Assembly: GCA_011050525.1 (NCBI GenBank)
Contig: DRFO01000035.1
Span: 52,553 to 116,552 of the forward strand
Direction: 5' to 3'
Source of the DNA: Halopseudomonas xinjiangensis
Lineage (GTDB): Bacteria > Pseudomonadota > Gammaproteobacteria > Pseudomonadales > Pseudomonadaceae
DNA length: 64,000 nt
Shown piece after piece: positions 8,288-16,315 of this stretch. The translations under genes were made by a program, and so were the position numbers. Within the stretch, counting starts at the first letter, position 1. Each line of letters opens with the position of its first letter. The notes under the pieces are model-generated. The model did no database searches. It worked only from the letters and a program-made list of their open reading frames with translations, and was not told the DNA's origin.

Positions 8288-9358
8288 ATGCCTAACAAGA
8301 ACCTCAGCATCTCATCAGCATGGATATTCAGAAGCGAGAGCGGTGAAATCTTCGACCCGGTAATGTTTCCCTTGCTCAAGGGCATCCATGACTCGGGAAA
8401 GCTCACCAAAGCCGCTGCCGAGGTCGGACTTTCCTATCGCCACGCCTGGAATCTCCTCAATCGCTGGGCCGATTTCTTCGGGCTGCCCCTGGTGGTGATG
8501 CGCAAGGGGCACGGCACTACCCTGTCCAAGCTTGGCGAAAAGATCATGTGGGCCGAGCATCGCGTCACCGCCCGCCTGGGCCCGCAGATCGACAGTATGG
8601 CGTCCGAGCTCAACGAGCATTTACAGCAGCTCCTTGCTGGTGCACATCCCGTTCTGCGATTGCATGCAAGCCACGGGTATGCTGTCGCCCTGTTATCCCA
8701 GTTTTCCCATCGCCTCGAAATAAACATTCAGTACTGCAGTCCGAAGGACGCCTTGCTTTCACTCAAACGAGGCGATTCGGACATTGCCAGCTTCCACCTC
8801 CCGACCTCTCCTGAGCTGGCAAGACGGTCACTTGCTTACTATCAAGAGCTGCTCCAGGGCGACGACCTGCGGGTGATTCGCTTTGTTACCCGGCAACAGG
8901 GCCTGATCATTCGCGGCGGTGGCGCTTCAACCATTACCGGTCTGAAAGACCTCACCCGCACGGATCACCGCTTCATCAATCGCAACGGTCATTCCGGTAC
9001 TAGAATTCTGTTCAACATGCTGCTCGAAAAAGAAGGCATTGCCGAAAACCAGATTCCCGGCTTCGAACGCGAGGAATACACCCATTCGGCCGTTGCCGCC
9101 CATGTTGCGGCCGGCATGGCCGACGCCGGGTTTGGCGTCGAGGCCGCGGCTCGCCAGTTCGGGCTGGACTTCATTCCGCTGGCCACCGAGCGCTACCTGA
9201 TGGTCTGTCGGGAGGGTCGGCTTGCCCAGCACAACACCGAACAACTGCTGACCCTGATGCGCTCCCCCGAATTCGCCGCTGAAATCAACAAGCTGCCCGG
9301 CTATTCGCCCGAGTACTGCGGCACCGTCTGCACGATCGCCGAACTGAATCCCGACTAA
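8288..9358 (+). CDS. ModE-like HTH regulator with PBP-like ligand domain, probable fds regulator
   Basis: A 356-residue DNA-binding regulator. The N-terminal 100 residues are a winged helix of the ModE/LysR kind (KLTKAAAEVGLSYRHAWNLL, then GKGTTLS-like wing GHGTTLSKLG). A linker with a possible coiled coil (around MASELNEHLQQLL) leads to a type-2 periplasmic-binding-protein-like domain of about 220 residues (RGGGASTITGLKDLTR, GHSGTRILFNMLLEKEGI, VAAGMADAGFGVEAAARQFG). That domain belongs to the family that reads molybdate or tungstate-like ligands. Divergent placement next to a molybdenum enzyme operon suggests control by formate or molybdate; the ligand itself cannot be read from the sequence. 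Confidence 0.85.
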   Translation: MPNKNLSISSAWIFRSESGEIFDPVMFPLLKGIHDSGKLTKAAAEVGLSYRHAWNLLNRWADFFGLPLVVMRKGHGTTLSKLGEKIMWAEHRVTARLGPQIDSMASELNEHLQQLLAGAHPVLRLHASHGYAVALLSQFSHRLEINIQYCSPKDALLSLKRGDSDIASFHLPTSPELARRSLAYYQELLQGDDLRVIRFVTRQQGLIIRGGGASTITGLKDLTRTDHRFINRNGHSGTRILFNMLLEKEGIAENQIPGFEREEYTHSAVAAHVAAGMADAGFGVEAAARQFGLDFIPLATERYLMVCREGRLAQHNTEQLLTLMRSPEFAAEINKLPGYSPEYCGTVCTIAELNPD

Positions 9359-9365
9359 CCGAGCG

Positions 9366-9397
9366 GTCGGCCGCCTTTCTGAAAGAAGGCAGCCGAC
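9366..9397. terminator. hairpin between convergent genes, possible bidirectional terminator
   Basis: GTCGGCCGCCTTTCT pairs with AGAAGGCAGCCGAC across a GAA loop, with one mismatch and one bulge. It lies between the 3' ends of the regulator (9358) and the OFA transporter (9409). There is no long T run on either side, so termination is inferred from position and stem strength. Confidence 0.5.
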
Positions 9398-9408
9398 GCC
9401 GTGGTGCG

Positions 9409-11070
9409 TTAATAAAACAGTGGCAGCGTCTTTTGCAGCGTAAACCAGATGCCCAGCGCCAGCGGCACGCCCACTGCAATCCAGGCTGCGATGGTAACTG
9501 GCCGCGTAGCTGGGTCCGGAGCCCATTCCAGCGAAACAGAGCCGCTCGCGGTCTTGTCATGACTGACGTTCTGCTCTTTCTTCAGCTGCGCTTCAGTCAT
9601 GAAATGTCTGTCTGCAACCGGGCGCACCAACGCGTTGCAGATAAAGCCGAGAATCAGCAGGCCCGCCAGAATGTATAAAGTGATGTCGTAAGCGGCGGCG
9701 CGCTCGACGCCGATACTCAACTGATATTCCCGCAGGTAGTTGACCAGTACCGGACCGACAATACCTGCGGCAGCCCAGGCAGTAAGCAAACGGCCATGAA
9801 TCGCGCCGACCATCTGGGTGCCGAACATGTCAGCCAGGTAAGCCGGCACAGTGGAGAACCCGCCGCCGTACATGGACAGAATAATGCCGAACGCCAGCAC
9901 GAACAGCGCCAGACTGCCCCACTCCGCCAATAAAGGAACGGAGGCGTAAAGCGCGAACCCCAGTCCAAAAAACACGAAATAGGTACCTTTGCGGCCGATG
10001 TAATCCGAAATCGAGGCCCAGAAGAATCTGCCGCCGATATTGAACAGGCTCAGCAAGCCTGTGAAGCCCGCCGCAATCGCGGCAATCTGGCCCAGCTGAA
10101 CAGCGTTGAGTTCATTGTAGGAAAGCGAATTTCCAAGCAACTGGCCGGCAAATACTTCCTGCAGGAGAGGCGAAGCCATGCCGATAATACCGATGCCGGC
10201 AGACACGTTAAGGCATAGTGCTGCCCAGATCAGGGCAAACTGAGGTGTTTTCCAGGCAACGCTCACGTGTACGTGGCGATGGGTGATCATCTTGTTGCCT
10301 GCCTTGGACTCAGGCTGTTTCCAGCCGGCAGGCTTCCAGCCAGTGGGCGGTATACGGTAAGTCAGCGCACCACCGACCATGAATACAAAGTAGATAAGCG
10401 CCATGACCACCAGCGTCTGCCATGCACCCACGCCATCCGGCCCGGCAAAGTAGCTCATCAAGCCTGCCGCCAGCGGAGCGCCGATCATGGCCCCACCACC
10501 GAAACCCATGATCGCCATGCCGGTCGCCATGCCCCGCTTGTCTGGAAACCATTTGATCAATGTCGATACAGGGGAGATGTAGCCGAGACCGAGACCGATA
10601 CCACCGATCACACCAGCGCCTAGCCACAAGAGCCAGATCTGGTGACTGTAGATACCGAACGCCGAGATAAGCAACCCACCGCACCAGAAAACAGCGGAGA
10701 CCAGGCCAGCTTTGCGCGGGCCCGCATGCTCAAGCCAGCCACCGAGCGCGGCAGCGGCGCAGCCCAGAAATACGAAAAAGAGAGTGTAGATCCAACCCAT
10801 CATTGAGATAGGCCAATCGCAATCGGTAGCCGTCATCGCTGCGAAAAAGCCCATATCCGGGTTGCATGCAAGCGGCGCATCGATGCCGACTGCCTGGGAA
10901 AGCGGCAACCAGAAAACCGAAAATCCGTAGGCCATGCCAATACAGAGATGAATAGCCAAGGCAGCCGGTGGAACCAGCCAGCGGTTGAAACCTGGCTCGG
11001 CGATAATGCGTTCCTTGGATAGAAACGCCGCTTGCGGCAGGTCGCCTTCGAGCGCGATAGCATCACTCAT
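9409..11070 (-). CDS. OFA-family MFS transporter (oxalate/formate antiporter type) with extra C-terminal segment
   Basis: A 553-residue inner-membrane MFS protein of the oxalate:formate antiporter family; it probably moves formate, oxalate or a related organic anion. It has about 12 predicted membrane segments, the early GMAYGFSVFWLPLSQAVG helix, and an MFS loop motif around WFPDKRGMATGMAIMGFGGG. After the usual core, a hydrophilic stretch (around residue 500) is followed by one more hydrophobic helix (WIAVGVPLALGIWFTLQ). That segment resembles the separately encoded small subunit found next to some OFA transporters. The gene lies beside the formate dehydrogenase operon, which supports formate handling. 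The ATG has AGAGAG upstream. Confidence 0.85.
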   Translation of the reverse strand: MSDAIALEGDLPQAAFLSKERIIAEPGFNRWLVPPAALAIHLCIGMAYGFSVFWLPLSQAVGIDAPLACNPDMGFFAAMTATDCDWPISMMGWIYTLFFVFLGCAAAALGGWLEHAGPRKAGLVSAVFWCGGLLISAFGIYSHQIWLLWLGAGVIGGIGLGLGYISPVSTLIKWFPDKRGMATGMAIMGFGGGAMIGAPLAAGLMSYFAGPDGVGAWQTLVVMALIYFVFMVGGALTYRIPPTGWKPAGWKQPESKAGNKMITHRHVHVSVAWKTPQFALIWAALCLNVSAGIGIIGMASPLLQEVFAGQLLGNSLSYNELNAVQLGQIAAIAAGFTGLLSLFNIGGRFFWASISDYIGRKGTYFVFFGLGFALYASVPLLAEWGSLALFVLAFGIILSMYGGGFSTVPAYLADMFGTQMVGAIHGRLLTAWAAAGIVGPVLVNYLREYQLSIGVERAAAYDITLYILAGLLILGFICNALVRPVADRHFMTEAQLKKEQNVSHDKTASGSVSLEWAPDPATRPVTIAAWIAVGVPLALGIWFTLQKTLPLFY

Positions 11071-11370
11071 AATGAACTCTCTTTTTTGTGTTTGTTATCT
11101 AGATAGGCATATGAGTGCATAGGTAAAACTGCAATACCCGCCTAGGTCCATCAATAAGCATTGAAATTAATGTGGCAGGGAAACACAACTAGCCAAAGGT
11201 ATTATGATTTTATTTGCATAGGTTAAGGCTCCCAGCCCCCGAGCGGACCTACGGAGCAATCGAAATTCAGGAAGGTGGTTATGGGATCGGGAAGGAAGGC
11301 GGTCAACAACCATGACGCGATTAAGCGCTCGCACCTTATCTTCTGCACGCGGGGGTCAATCTCGCATTTG
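11071..11370. other. 300-bp intergenic region upstream of the OFA transporter
   Basis: This region lies between the start of the OFA gene and the end of fdhD, both on the minus strand. It must carry the OFA promoter. I see a perfect 10-bp palindrome TATCTAGATA (11096-11105) just upstream of the start codon and two copies of GCATAGGT (near 11118 and 11217), either of which could bind a regulator. No convincing open reading frame or terminator is visible. Confidence 0.3.
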
Positions 11371-12183
11371 TCAGGGCGCGGGGCTATATAGTCGGGGAGC
11401 ACTGCGATGCGGCACGTGCAGCAGGTTCAGGCCGTGCTGTCTGGCCCACTGCACACTCAGGGCAGTCGGAGCCGACAGAGAAACCAGCGTCGCGATCCCT
11501 CCACGTATCGCCTTGTGGATCAGCTCCAGGCTGCAACGGCTCGTTACAACAGCAAAACCCTCCCGGCTGATCGATTGTCGGTGCATCGCACCAATCAGCT
11601 TGTCCAGCGCATTATGCCGGCCAATGTCTTCACGACAGACCAATGTCTCACCAGCCGAGTCCATGAACAGGGCAGCATGCAGCGCTCCGCTTTGACGAGC
11701 CATTTCCTGAGCCTCATCGATCCGTTGACGCAGATCCTGCAGTTGTTCCGGGCCGGGCAGCCTGGAGGGCTGCAGGTGAGGCAAATTAGGCAATGCCTGC
11801 TCCAGCGCTTCGACTCCACAAAGCCCACAACCACTATTGCCGGTCAGGTTGCGCCGGTGCTGCTTCAATGCCCAGAAGGCGCGGCTGCTGATTTCAATGT
11901 CAGCATAAAGCTCGGCACCCGAGCCGCGCAGCTCCACCGCGTAGATGTCATCCATACTTGCGACCAATCCGCTACACAGGCTGAAACCGACGGCGAAATC
12001 CTCGAGGAAGTTTGGCGACACCATCATCACAGCCTGACTGATCCCGTTATAGCTCAGCGCCAAAGCAGACTCTTCGGCCAGCACAGCTGCTCCCACACGA
12101 GCCTCACCCGCCAGCTCGGTGAACTCATGAGCGCCTTCGGGGAAATTGTTCAGGCCAGACATTGGCACACGATGTTCAGACAT
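11371..12183 (-). CDS. fdhD: formate dehydrogenase accessory sulfurtransferase FdhD (FdsC-type)
   Basis: A protein of about 270 residues that transfers sulfur from IscS to the molybdenum cofactor before it is inserted into formate dehydrogenase. The CxxC-type motif is visible as GCGLCGVE near residue 118, followed by the conserved MDSAGETLVCREDIGRHNALDKL region and the C-terminal SRCSLELIHKAIRGGIATLVSLSAPT. The frame opens upstream at a TTG (12201), but the ATG at 12183 (MSEHRVP) is more likely; a further ATG at 12162 is possible, and none has a strong ribosome-binding site. It is separate from the fds operon but shares strand and function. Confidence 0.92.
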   Translation of the reverse strand: MSEHRVPMSGLNNFPEGAHEFTELAGEARVGAAVLAEESALALSYNGISQAVMMVSPNFLEDFAVGFSLCSGLVASMDDIYAVELRGSGAELYADIEISSRAFWALKQHRRNLTGNSGCGLCGVEALEQALPNLPHLQPSRLPGPEQLQDLRQRIDEAQEMARQSGALHAALFMDSAGETLVCREDIGRHNALDKLIGAMHRQSISREGFAVVTSRCSLELIHKAIRGGIATLVSLSAPTALSVQWARQHGLNLLHVPHRSAPRLYSPAP

Positions 12184-12294
12184 GGAGCAGCTCGATAGCA
12201 AGACAGAGATAGGCTGAGCCTAAGCCTTCACAGGGCGGACGTCCAATAGGCAGAGGCGGGTAATCGTTGGCTGACGCAACCCAGACGAACCAGA

Positions 12295-13149
12295 TCATCG
12301 AGCCGCCGCTCTTTCAGCCAATATCATCACAATACCGCCAAGCACCAGGCAGGACGCCACCAATAGCCGCAGGGTGAGATTTTCCTGCAACAGCACTGCG
12401 GCAGCGAGCGCGGCGAGAACCGGCACGCTCAATTGCACACCCGCGCCCTGTAAAGCGCTCAATCCCCGGAGCGCCTGATACCAGATAGCGTAACCAACCC
12501 CGGACGCCAGCGCGCCAGAAAGCACCGCCAGTCCAAACCCGGCTGCATCCAGGCTGGCGCTCTGGACAAATACCAGCAGTACCGCCAACGCAAGAGGCGT
12601 TGCCCTGAGAAAGTTGCCAGTAGTGGCAGCCACCGGATCAGCTACTCCTCTACCCAGCAGCGAATACGCGCCCCAAGCCACCCCCGCCAGCACCATTAAC
12701 GCAGCACCGCTAACAGAGGGCGCATCTCCCCCCGGCAGCAGAAAGGCGATCAATCCGAGCATTGCCAAAAGCAAACCCAGGATCTGCCAGCGCCCAGGAC
12801 GCTCGCCCCGCCAGATTCCCCACCCTACCATGCTGATCTGGACCGCACCGAACAGCAGCAGCGCGCCTACTCCGGTGTCCAGATGCAGGTAGGCGATGGA
12901 AAAAGCGGTCGCATAAATACACAGCGCAGCAGCAGACCGCCAGTTTCCACCCAGGGGCTGACCGGAGGTTCGCAGGCGCATGATTAGCCAAAGCGCCAAG
13001 GCGCCGGAGACGATACGTACCGCGGTAAACGAAGCCGGATCTATGTCGGTCTGACTCAAAGCGGCGCGACATAACAACGAGTTACCGGCAAATGCCAGCA
13101 TGGCGATGACGGTAAATAACAGGGTGCGGTAGTGTGGTGTAAGGCTCAT
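12295..13149 (-). CDS. DMT-superfamily (EamA) permease
   Basis: An inner-membrane protein of about 284 residues with ten predicted helices in two EamA repeats, typical of drug/metabolite transporters such as RhaT and YdcZ relatives. Typical small-residue helices are LLFGAVQISMVGWGIW and VLAGVAWGAYSLLGRG in the first half and VLSGALASGVGYAIWY in the second. The substrate is unknown. The frame extends to a TTG at 13173, but the ATG at 13149 (MSLTPHYRTLLF) places the first helix at the normal position and was chosen. It reads away from the exopolysaccharide locus and is probably unrelated to it. Confidence 0.85.
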   Translation of the reverse strand: MSLTPHYRTLLFTVIAMLAFAGNSLLCRAALSQTDIDPASFTAVRIVSGALALWLIMRLRTSGQPLGGNWRSAAALCIYATAFSIAYLHLDTGVGALLLFGAVQISMVGWGIWRGERPGRWQILGLLLAMLGLIAFLLPGGDAPSVSGAALMVLAGVAWGAYSLLGRGVADPVAATTGNFLRATPLALAVLLVFVQSASLDAAGFGLAVLSGALASGVGYAIWYQALRGLSALQGAGVQLSVPVLAALAAAVLLQENLTLRLLVASCLVLGGIVMILAERAAAR

Positions 13150-13377
13150 CCAGGCGCTCGGGTCAGATTTCAACTCACCCTAGCCTGCACCAGGCGGAGA
13201 AACAATTGTCCTTTGGATTAAGCATGGTCTTGATAAATTTTTTCTGAACTCTCCTTCAAAGGCTGTGTCTAGTCTATCTGAGCGCACAGTGCTTTTGATG
13301 GCGCTTTGACATGGCTCAGGATTTGTTGAACAGTGCAGAATGTTCAGCGGCATGTACCTCAAAAGCTAGGAGGGCTT
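13150..13377. other. head of the exopolysaccharide locus: divergent promoter region
   Basis: This 228-bp gap lies between the divergent DMT permease and the broken rfaH-like gene. A TTGACA hexamer at 13306-13311 is a perfect -35, but no good -10 lies 16-18 bp downstream. The strong AGGAGG (about 7 bp before 13378) belongs to the rfaH-like gene. The main promoter of the locus may lie here or in 13641-13897. Confidence 0.3.
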
Positions 13378-13640
13378 ATGAACAACCAGATGGAATTGAC
13401 AGACATCGCTTGGTATCTCATTCAGTGCGAATCCCGGCACAACGAAAATGCCGGGGAGCACCTCGCCCGACAAGGCTTCGAGTGTTTCAACCCGACGGCT
13501 TCGGTTGGACGCTTTGATTCAAGGAAAGTGAAGCGGCAGGATCAGCCTGTGTCCCGGTTACATCTTCATCAAAATAAAAACTCAAAACAATCGGATCGCA
13601 TGCATTCGCCCGAGGCGCCAACCGGGTCAGGGCATATGCG
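13378..13640 (+). pseudogene. decayed RfaH/NusG-like transcription antiterminator
   Basis: The first 55 or so codons have an AGGAGG site and encode an RfaH-like NGN domain start (WYLIQCESRHNENAGEHLAR, then GFECFNP). At about 13552 the match moves to the second frame, which reads PGYIFIKIKTQNNRIACIR, the PxYxF core of NGN domains. At about 13605 it moves again to the third frame (RGANRVR, matching the STRGVxRVVRF motif of RfaH). The C-terminal KOW domain is absent; a hairpin and unrelated sequence follow. At least two frameshifts and a 3' truncation make it non-functional. RfaH-like proteins promote transcription through long polysaccharide operons, which fits its place at the head of this locus. 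Confidence 0.75.
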
Positions 13641-13661
13641 CGCACACGTTGCGTGCGCATA
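13635..13661 (+). repeat. inverted repeat at the end of the rfaH remnant
   Basis: TATGCGC (13635-13641) and GCGCATA (13655-13661) are exact inverted copies around a partly paired loop. The repeat sits where the RfaH homology stops. It could be a scar of the deletion that removed the KOW domain, or a weak attenuator. There is no T tract. Confidence 0.4.
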
Positions 13662-13897
13662 AGGAAAATGTGGTTGGTTTAATGTCAGGCAGTGTGGAGA
13701 TCAGGGGCCGAGCGCGATCGGCAGGCTATTCGAGGCGGTCGTACGCTCGGAAGGCTCGGATTTCACAATGCACTGACTTGATGCTAAACCTAACTGATGA
13801 TGCAGAGGAGGAGCAGCGCGGCCTCAGCGGCATCAGTGACTGGTTCGACACGATTATCGTGGGGAATCGACAGTATGTTCCAGCAAGGAGGAAGGTC
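13641..13897 (+). promoter_or_regulatory. leader region before the first intact exopolysaccharide gene
   Basis: About 257 bp separate the rfaH remnant from the secreted-protein gene. An open frame runs through it into the next gene, but its codons look random, so I treat it as a leader. GGCGGTCGTACGCT (13733-13746) is a partial match to the RfaH ops element (10 of 14 positions), too weak to claim. No terminator is visible. It is a likely place for the main promoter of the locus. Confidence 0.3.
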
Positions 13898-14374
13898 ATG
13901 AGGAAAACATTGCTAGTGTCGTCCATGGCGTTGGCTATGGTGTCAGGAATGAGCGTTGCGAACGAGCCCGCTCAGCCCGTCACCAGCTGCGAAATGTCGC
14001 TTAAAGAGTACATGCCAGCCAACACTGCTGGAGATGAAGAAGCAGTGGCGGCGGCCGTTCGCGAACGCATTGCCGTTTGCAACGATTCCGCCACGGATGT
14101 CGTTACCGAGACCGTGGGGTTGTATCCCGAACTCGCTGTTACCATCACGATAGCGGCCATCAACGCCTCACCTGAGCAGATTGCCGAGATAGTCGCGGCT
14201 GCTGTTGCAGCGGCGCCTGACCAGGCTGAAGAAATCGTCAGCATCGTCACCGAAGAGTTCCCGACCGCCGCTGGGCGTCAAGGCTCCGGCAACCCGGCCT
14301 TTACCCCTGCAAGCGTACCGCCTGGCGGTTCAGGTGGCGGGACCGGTGGTGGAACCACTGCCAGCTCAAGCTGA
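13898..14374 (+). CDS. small secreted protein of the exopolysaccharide locus, function unknown
   Basis: A 158-residue protein with a Sec signal peptide (MRKTLLVSSMALAMVSG, cleaved near SVA-NE). The mature part has two Cys (residues 31 and 61, possible disulfide) and an Ala- and Glu-rich helical core with two loose repeats (SPEQIAEIVAAAV and APDQAEEIVSIV). It ends in a flexible tail of Gly, Thr and Ser (PPGGSGGGTGGGTT). The start is set by AGGAGGAAGGTC before the ATG at 13898. It is the first intact gene of the locus and precedes the outer-membrane barrel gene by 57 bp. I do not recognise the family; a periplasmic or matrix role linked to polymer export is inferred only from position. Confidence 0.75.
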   Translation: MRKTLLVSSMALAMVSGMSVANEPAQPVTSCEMSLKEYMPANTAGDEEAVAAAVRERIAVCNDSATDVVTETVGLYPELAVTITIAAINASPEQIAEIVAAAVAAAPDQAEEIVSIVTEEFPTAAGRQGSGNPAFTPASVPPGGSGGGTGGGTTASSS

Positions 14375-14431
14375 TAAACCCTTTATATGAAGAACAAAAA
14401 TCTTTCCATTTCCGAGAAGGAATATTGCGTT

Positions 14432-15640
14432 ATGAAGCTTTCCAAGATCGTTACCGCTTCTCTTATTAGCTCTGTATCAGCCTATGGGTGGGCAATCGAA
14501 CCCCAAAGCATTGATTTACGCGGCTTCCAGTTTACGCCGACCCTACAGCTATCCCATGGTTACGATGACAACTACCGCGGGCTTCCCGATAGCCAGTTCT
14601 CTTCGCAGATCACCACGCTGGAACCCAGCTTCTTGCTCGCTGCAGAAACTCGCAACAGCGCATATGAGCTTGAGTACTCAGTGGAATCCGAATATTTCCA
14701 CAGTGATGACGACGCCTCCAATACCGATCATAGCCTCACACTGAAAAGTGCGTTGATTGCCACTGATCGCCATCGCTTCCGCTGGAACGTCGGTTATCAC
14801 CGCATTGAAGATACGGTTAATAATTTTGATCGCGGGGATGATGAGCTGATCGATATTGAGCGAGATGATTTCAGAAACAACAAGTACAGCAGCGCGGTCG
14901 CTGGCGTGGGCTACACCTTTGGCGCGCGCACTGCCATGAACCAGTTGGACTTTGGCGCCAACTACGAGCAGCGCCGTTATCACAACAGCGATGACATCAA
15001 CGAAGACCAGGAACGCGACAGCGCCGGAGTGACTGGCACGTGGTTTCATCGGCTCGGAGCCAGAACCCGCACCATTGCCGAGCTTCGTCACACCCAGCAC
15101 GATTATGTCGATGATATGTTCGAGCGTGACGGCACCAACTCTGCGGCTCTGGTCGGTGCGACCTGGGAAGCTACCGCCAAGACGCGCGGCTCACTCCGGG
15201 TCGGTGCCGAGCGCAAGAACTTCGATAGCAATGAACGCACCGATTACACCAGCCCGATGTGGGAAGCCGAGATTGCCTATCTGCCCCGCACCTATTCGAT
15301 CTTCAAGCTGAACGCACGTAGAGCGTTTGATGAAGGTGAAGACGCCGCAGCGACTGTCGAGAGAATGACAACGGTGCTCAGCTGGGAACATGAATGGACC
15401 TCCCGCATCAGCACCGAGCTTGAATATCTGTTCTCTGATCGCGATTACAAGGACCGTGAAGAACTCCCTCTTGGGGATCGTGAAGATGAGCTGACCGCCT
15501 ACGGCATCGGAGTCAATTATGCCCTGGATCGCTGGGTCGACCTGACACTGGGCTACCGCCGGTCAGAAAACGACTCAACTTTACGGAATAACACCTACGA
15601 CCGGAACGTCTATCTATTGAGTGTCAACTTGAGTCTCTAA
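14432..15640 (+). CDS. outer-membrane beta-barrel protein of exopolysaccharide export (VpsM/EpsL-like)
   Basis: A 402-residue protein with a signal peptide (MKLSKIVTASLISSVSAYGWA) followed by alternating amphipathic strands rich in Tyr, Arg and Asp (YELEYSVESEYF, RHRFRWNVGYHRIED, TAYGIGVNYALD), ending in a strand with aromatic and Leu residues (VYLLSVNLSL). This is the BBP2-type barrel found beside Wza-like exporters in Vps-like loci. The start was taken at the ATG at 14432, with GAAGGA upstream, because the 15 residues before it (from 14387) would bury the signal peptide. It is likely the outer-membrane part of the export machine. Confidence 0.8.
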   Translation: MKLSKIVTASLISSVSAYGWAIEPQSIDLRGFQFTPTLQLSHGYDDNYRGLPDSQFSSQITTLEPSFLLAAETRNSAYELEYSVESEYFHSDDDASNTDHSLTLKSALIATDRHRFRWNVGYHRIEDTVNNFDRGDDELIDIERDDFRNNKYSSAVAGVGYTFGARTAMNQLDFGANYEQRRYHNSDDINEDQERDSAGVTGTWFHRLGARTRTIAELRHTQHDYVDDMFERDGTNSAALVGATWEATAKTRGSLRVGAERKNFDSNERTDYTSPMWEAEIAYLPRTYSIFKLNARRAFDEGEDAAATVERMTTVLSWEHEWTSRISTELEYLFSDRDYKDREELPLGDREDELTAYGIGVNYALDRWVDLTLGYRRSENDSTLRNNTYDRNVYLLSVNLSL

Positions 15641-15767
15641 AGTCCAGGCTGATAGCAGCCATGAGAGTCAAGGTATAACCGTTGAACCAATTGCCTGGCC
15701 CGCCCACTACGGGCCAAGCAATGCCAACGCAAGCCGCTGGCAAAAACCAAAACAAGTGGAGAGACCC

Positions 15768-16313
15768 ATGTTGATCAGAAATATTACAAGAGTGATGTCG
15801 CTTGTGTTGCTGCTGGGTGTAGCCCTGCAAGCGAGCGCCCAGGTAACTGACAACCGTTATCGTCTCAGCTCGGGCGACGTATTACGAATCAGCGTCTTCG
15901 GCGAGCCGGAGCTGAGCTTCGAAGAGATCCGCCTGAATGATGCCGGGACCTTTTCCTATCCGTTCATGGGCGATGTGAACGCCAGTGGCAAAACGCCGGG
16001 TGAGATCGAAACCTTGATCTCGAATGCGTTGAAGGAAGGCTACCTGGTGGACCCGCGTGTGTCGGTCAGCGTTGCGAACTATCGCGAATTCTATATCAGC
16101 GGTGAGGTTAACCAGCCCGGAGGATACCCGTTCCAGCCCGGACTGACCCTTGATCGCGCCATTGCCCTGGCGGGCGGTTTGACGGAGCGAGCATCCACTC
16201 GACGAATAACCATTGTTCGCGGGTCGGACGACGGCCGCACCTCCGAAAGGGCGTCACTCAGCACCATCGTCAAGCCGGGCGACACCATCACTATCGACCA
16301 AGGATTCTTCTGA
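15768..16313 (+). CDS. polysaccharide export protein, short Wza-like (Poly_export plus SLBB)
   Basis: A 181-residue periplasmic or outer-membrane-associated protein. A type I signal peptide (VLLLGVALQASAQ) is followed by a poly_export domain (YRLSSGDVLRISVFGEPELS, GTFSYPFMGDV) and one SLBB domain (FYISGEVNQPGGYPFQPG, LDRAIALAGGLTERA). Unlike Wza of E. coli it has no lipobox Cys and no C-terminal amphipathic barrel helix, and it is half as long. This fits the Vps/Eps type, where a separate barrel protein makes the pore; the neighbouring gene at 14432 supplies one. The ATG at 15768 is preceded by GTGGAGAGA; a GTG at 15756 is in frame but less likely. Confidence 0.88.
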   Translation: MLIRNITRVMSLVLLLGVALQASAQVTDNRYRLSSGDVLRISVFGEPELSFEEIRLNDAGTFSYPFMGDVNASGKTPGEIETLISNALKEGYLVDPRVSVSVANYREFYISGEVNQPGGYPFQPGLTLDRAIALAGGLTERASTRRITIVRGSDDGRTSERASLSTIVKPGDTITIDQGFF

Positions 16314-16315
16314 GC

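Noticed and set aside
13733..13746. ops-like element for RfaH (GGCGGTCGTACGCT)
   Set aside because: Only about 10 of 14 positions match, and no T run follows; not enough to call.
14387..14431. N-terminal extension of the outer-membrane barrel protein
   Set aside because: It has no ribosome-binding site and would put 15 polar residues before the signal peptide; the ATG at 14432 has a good site.
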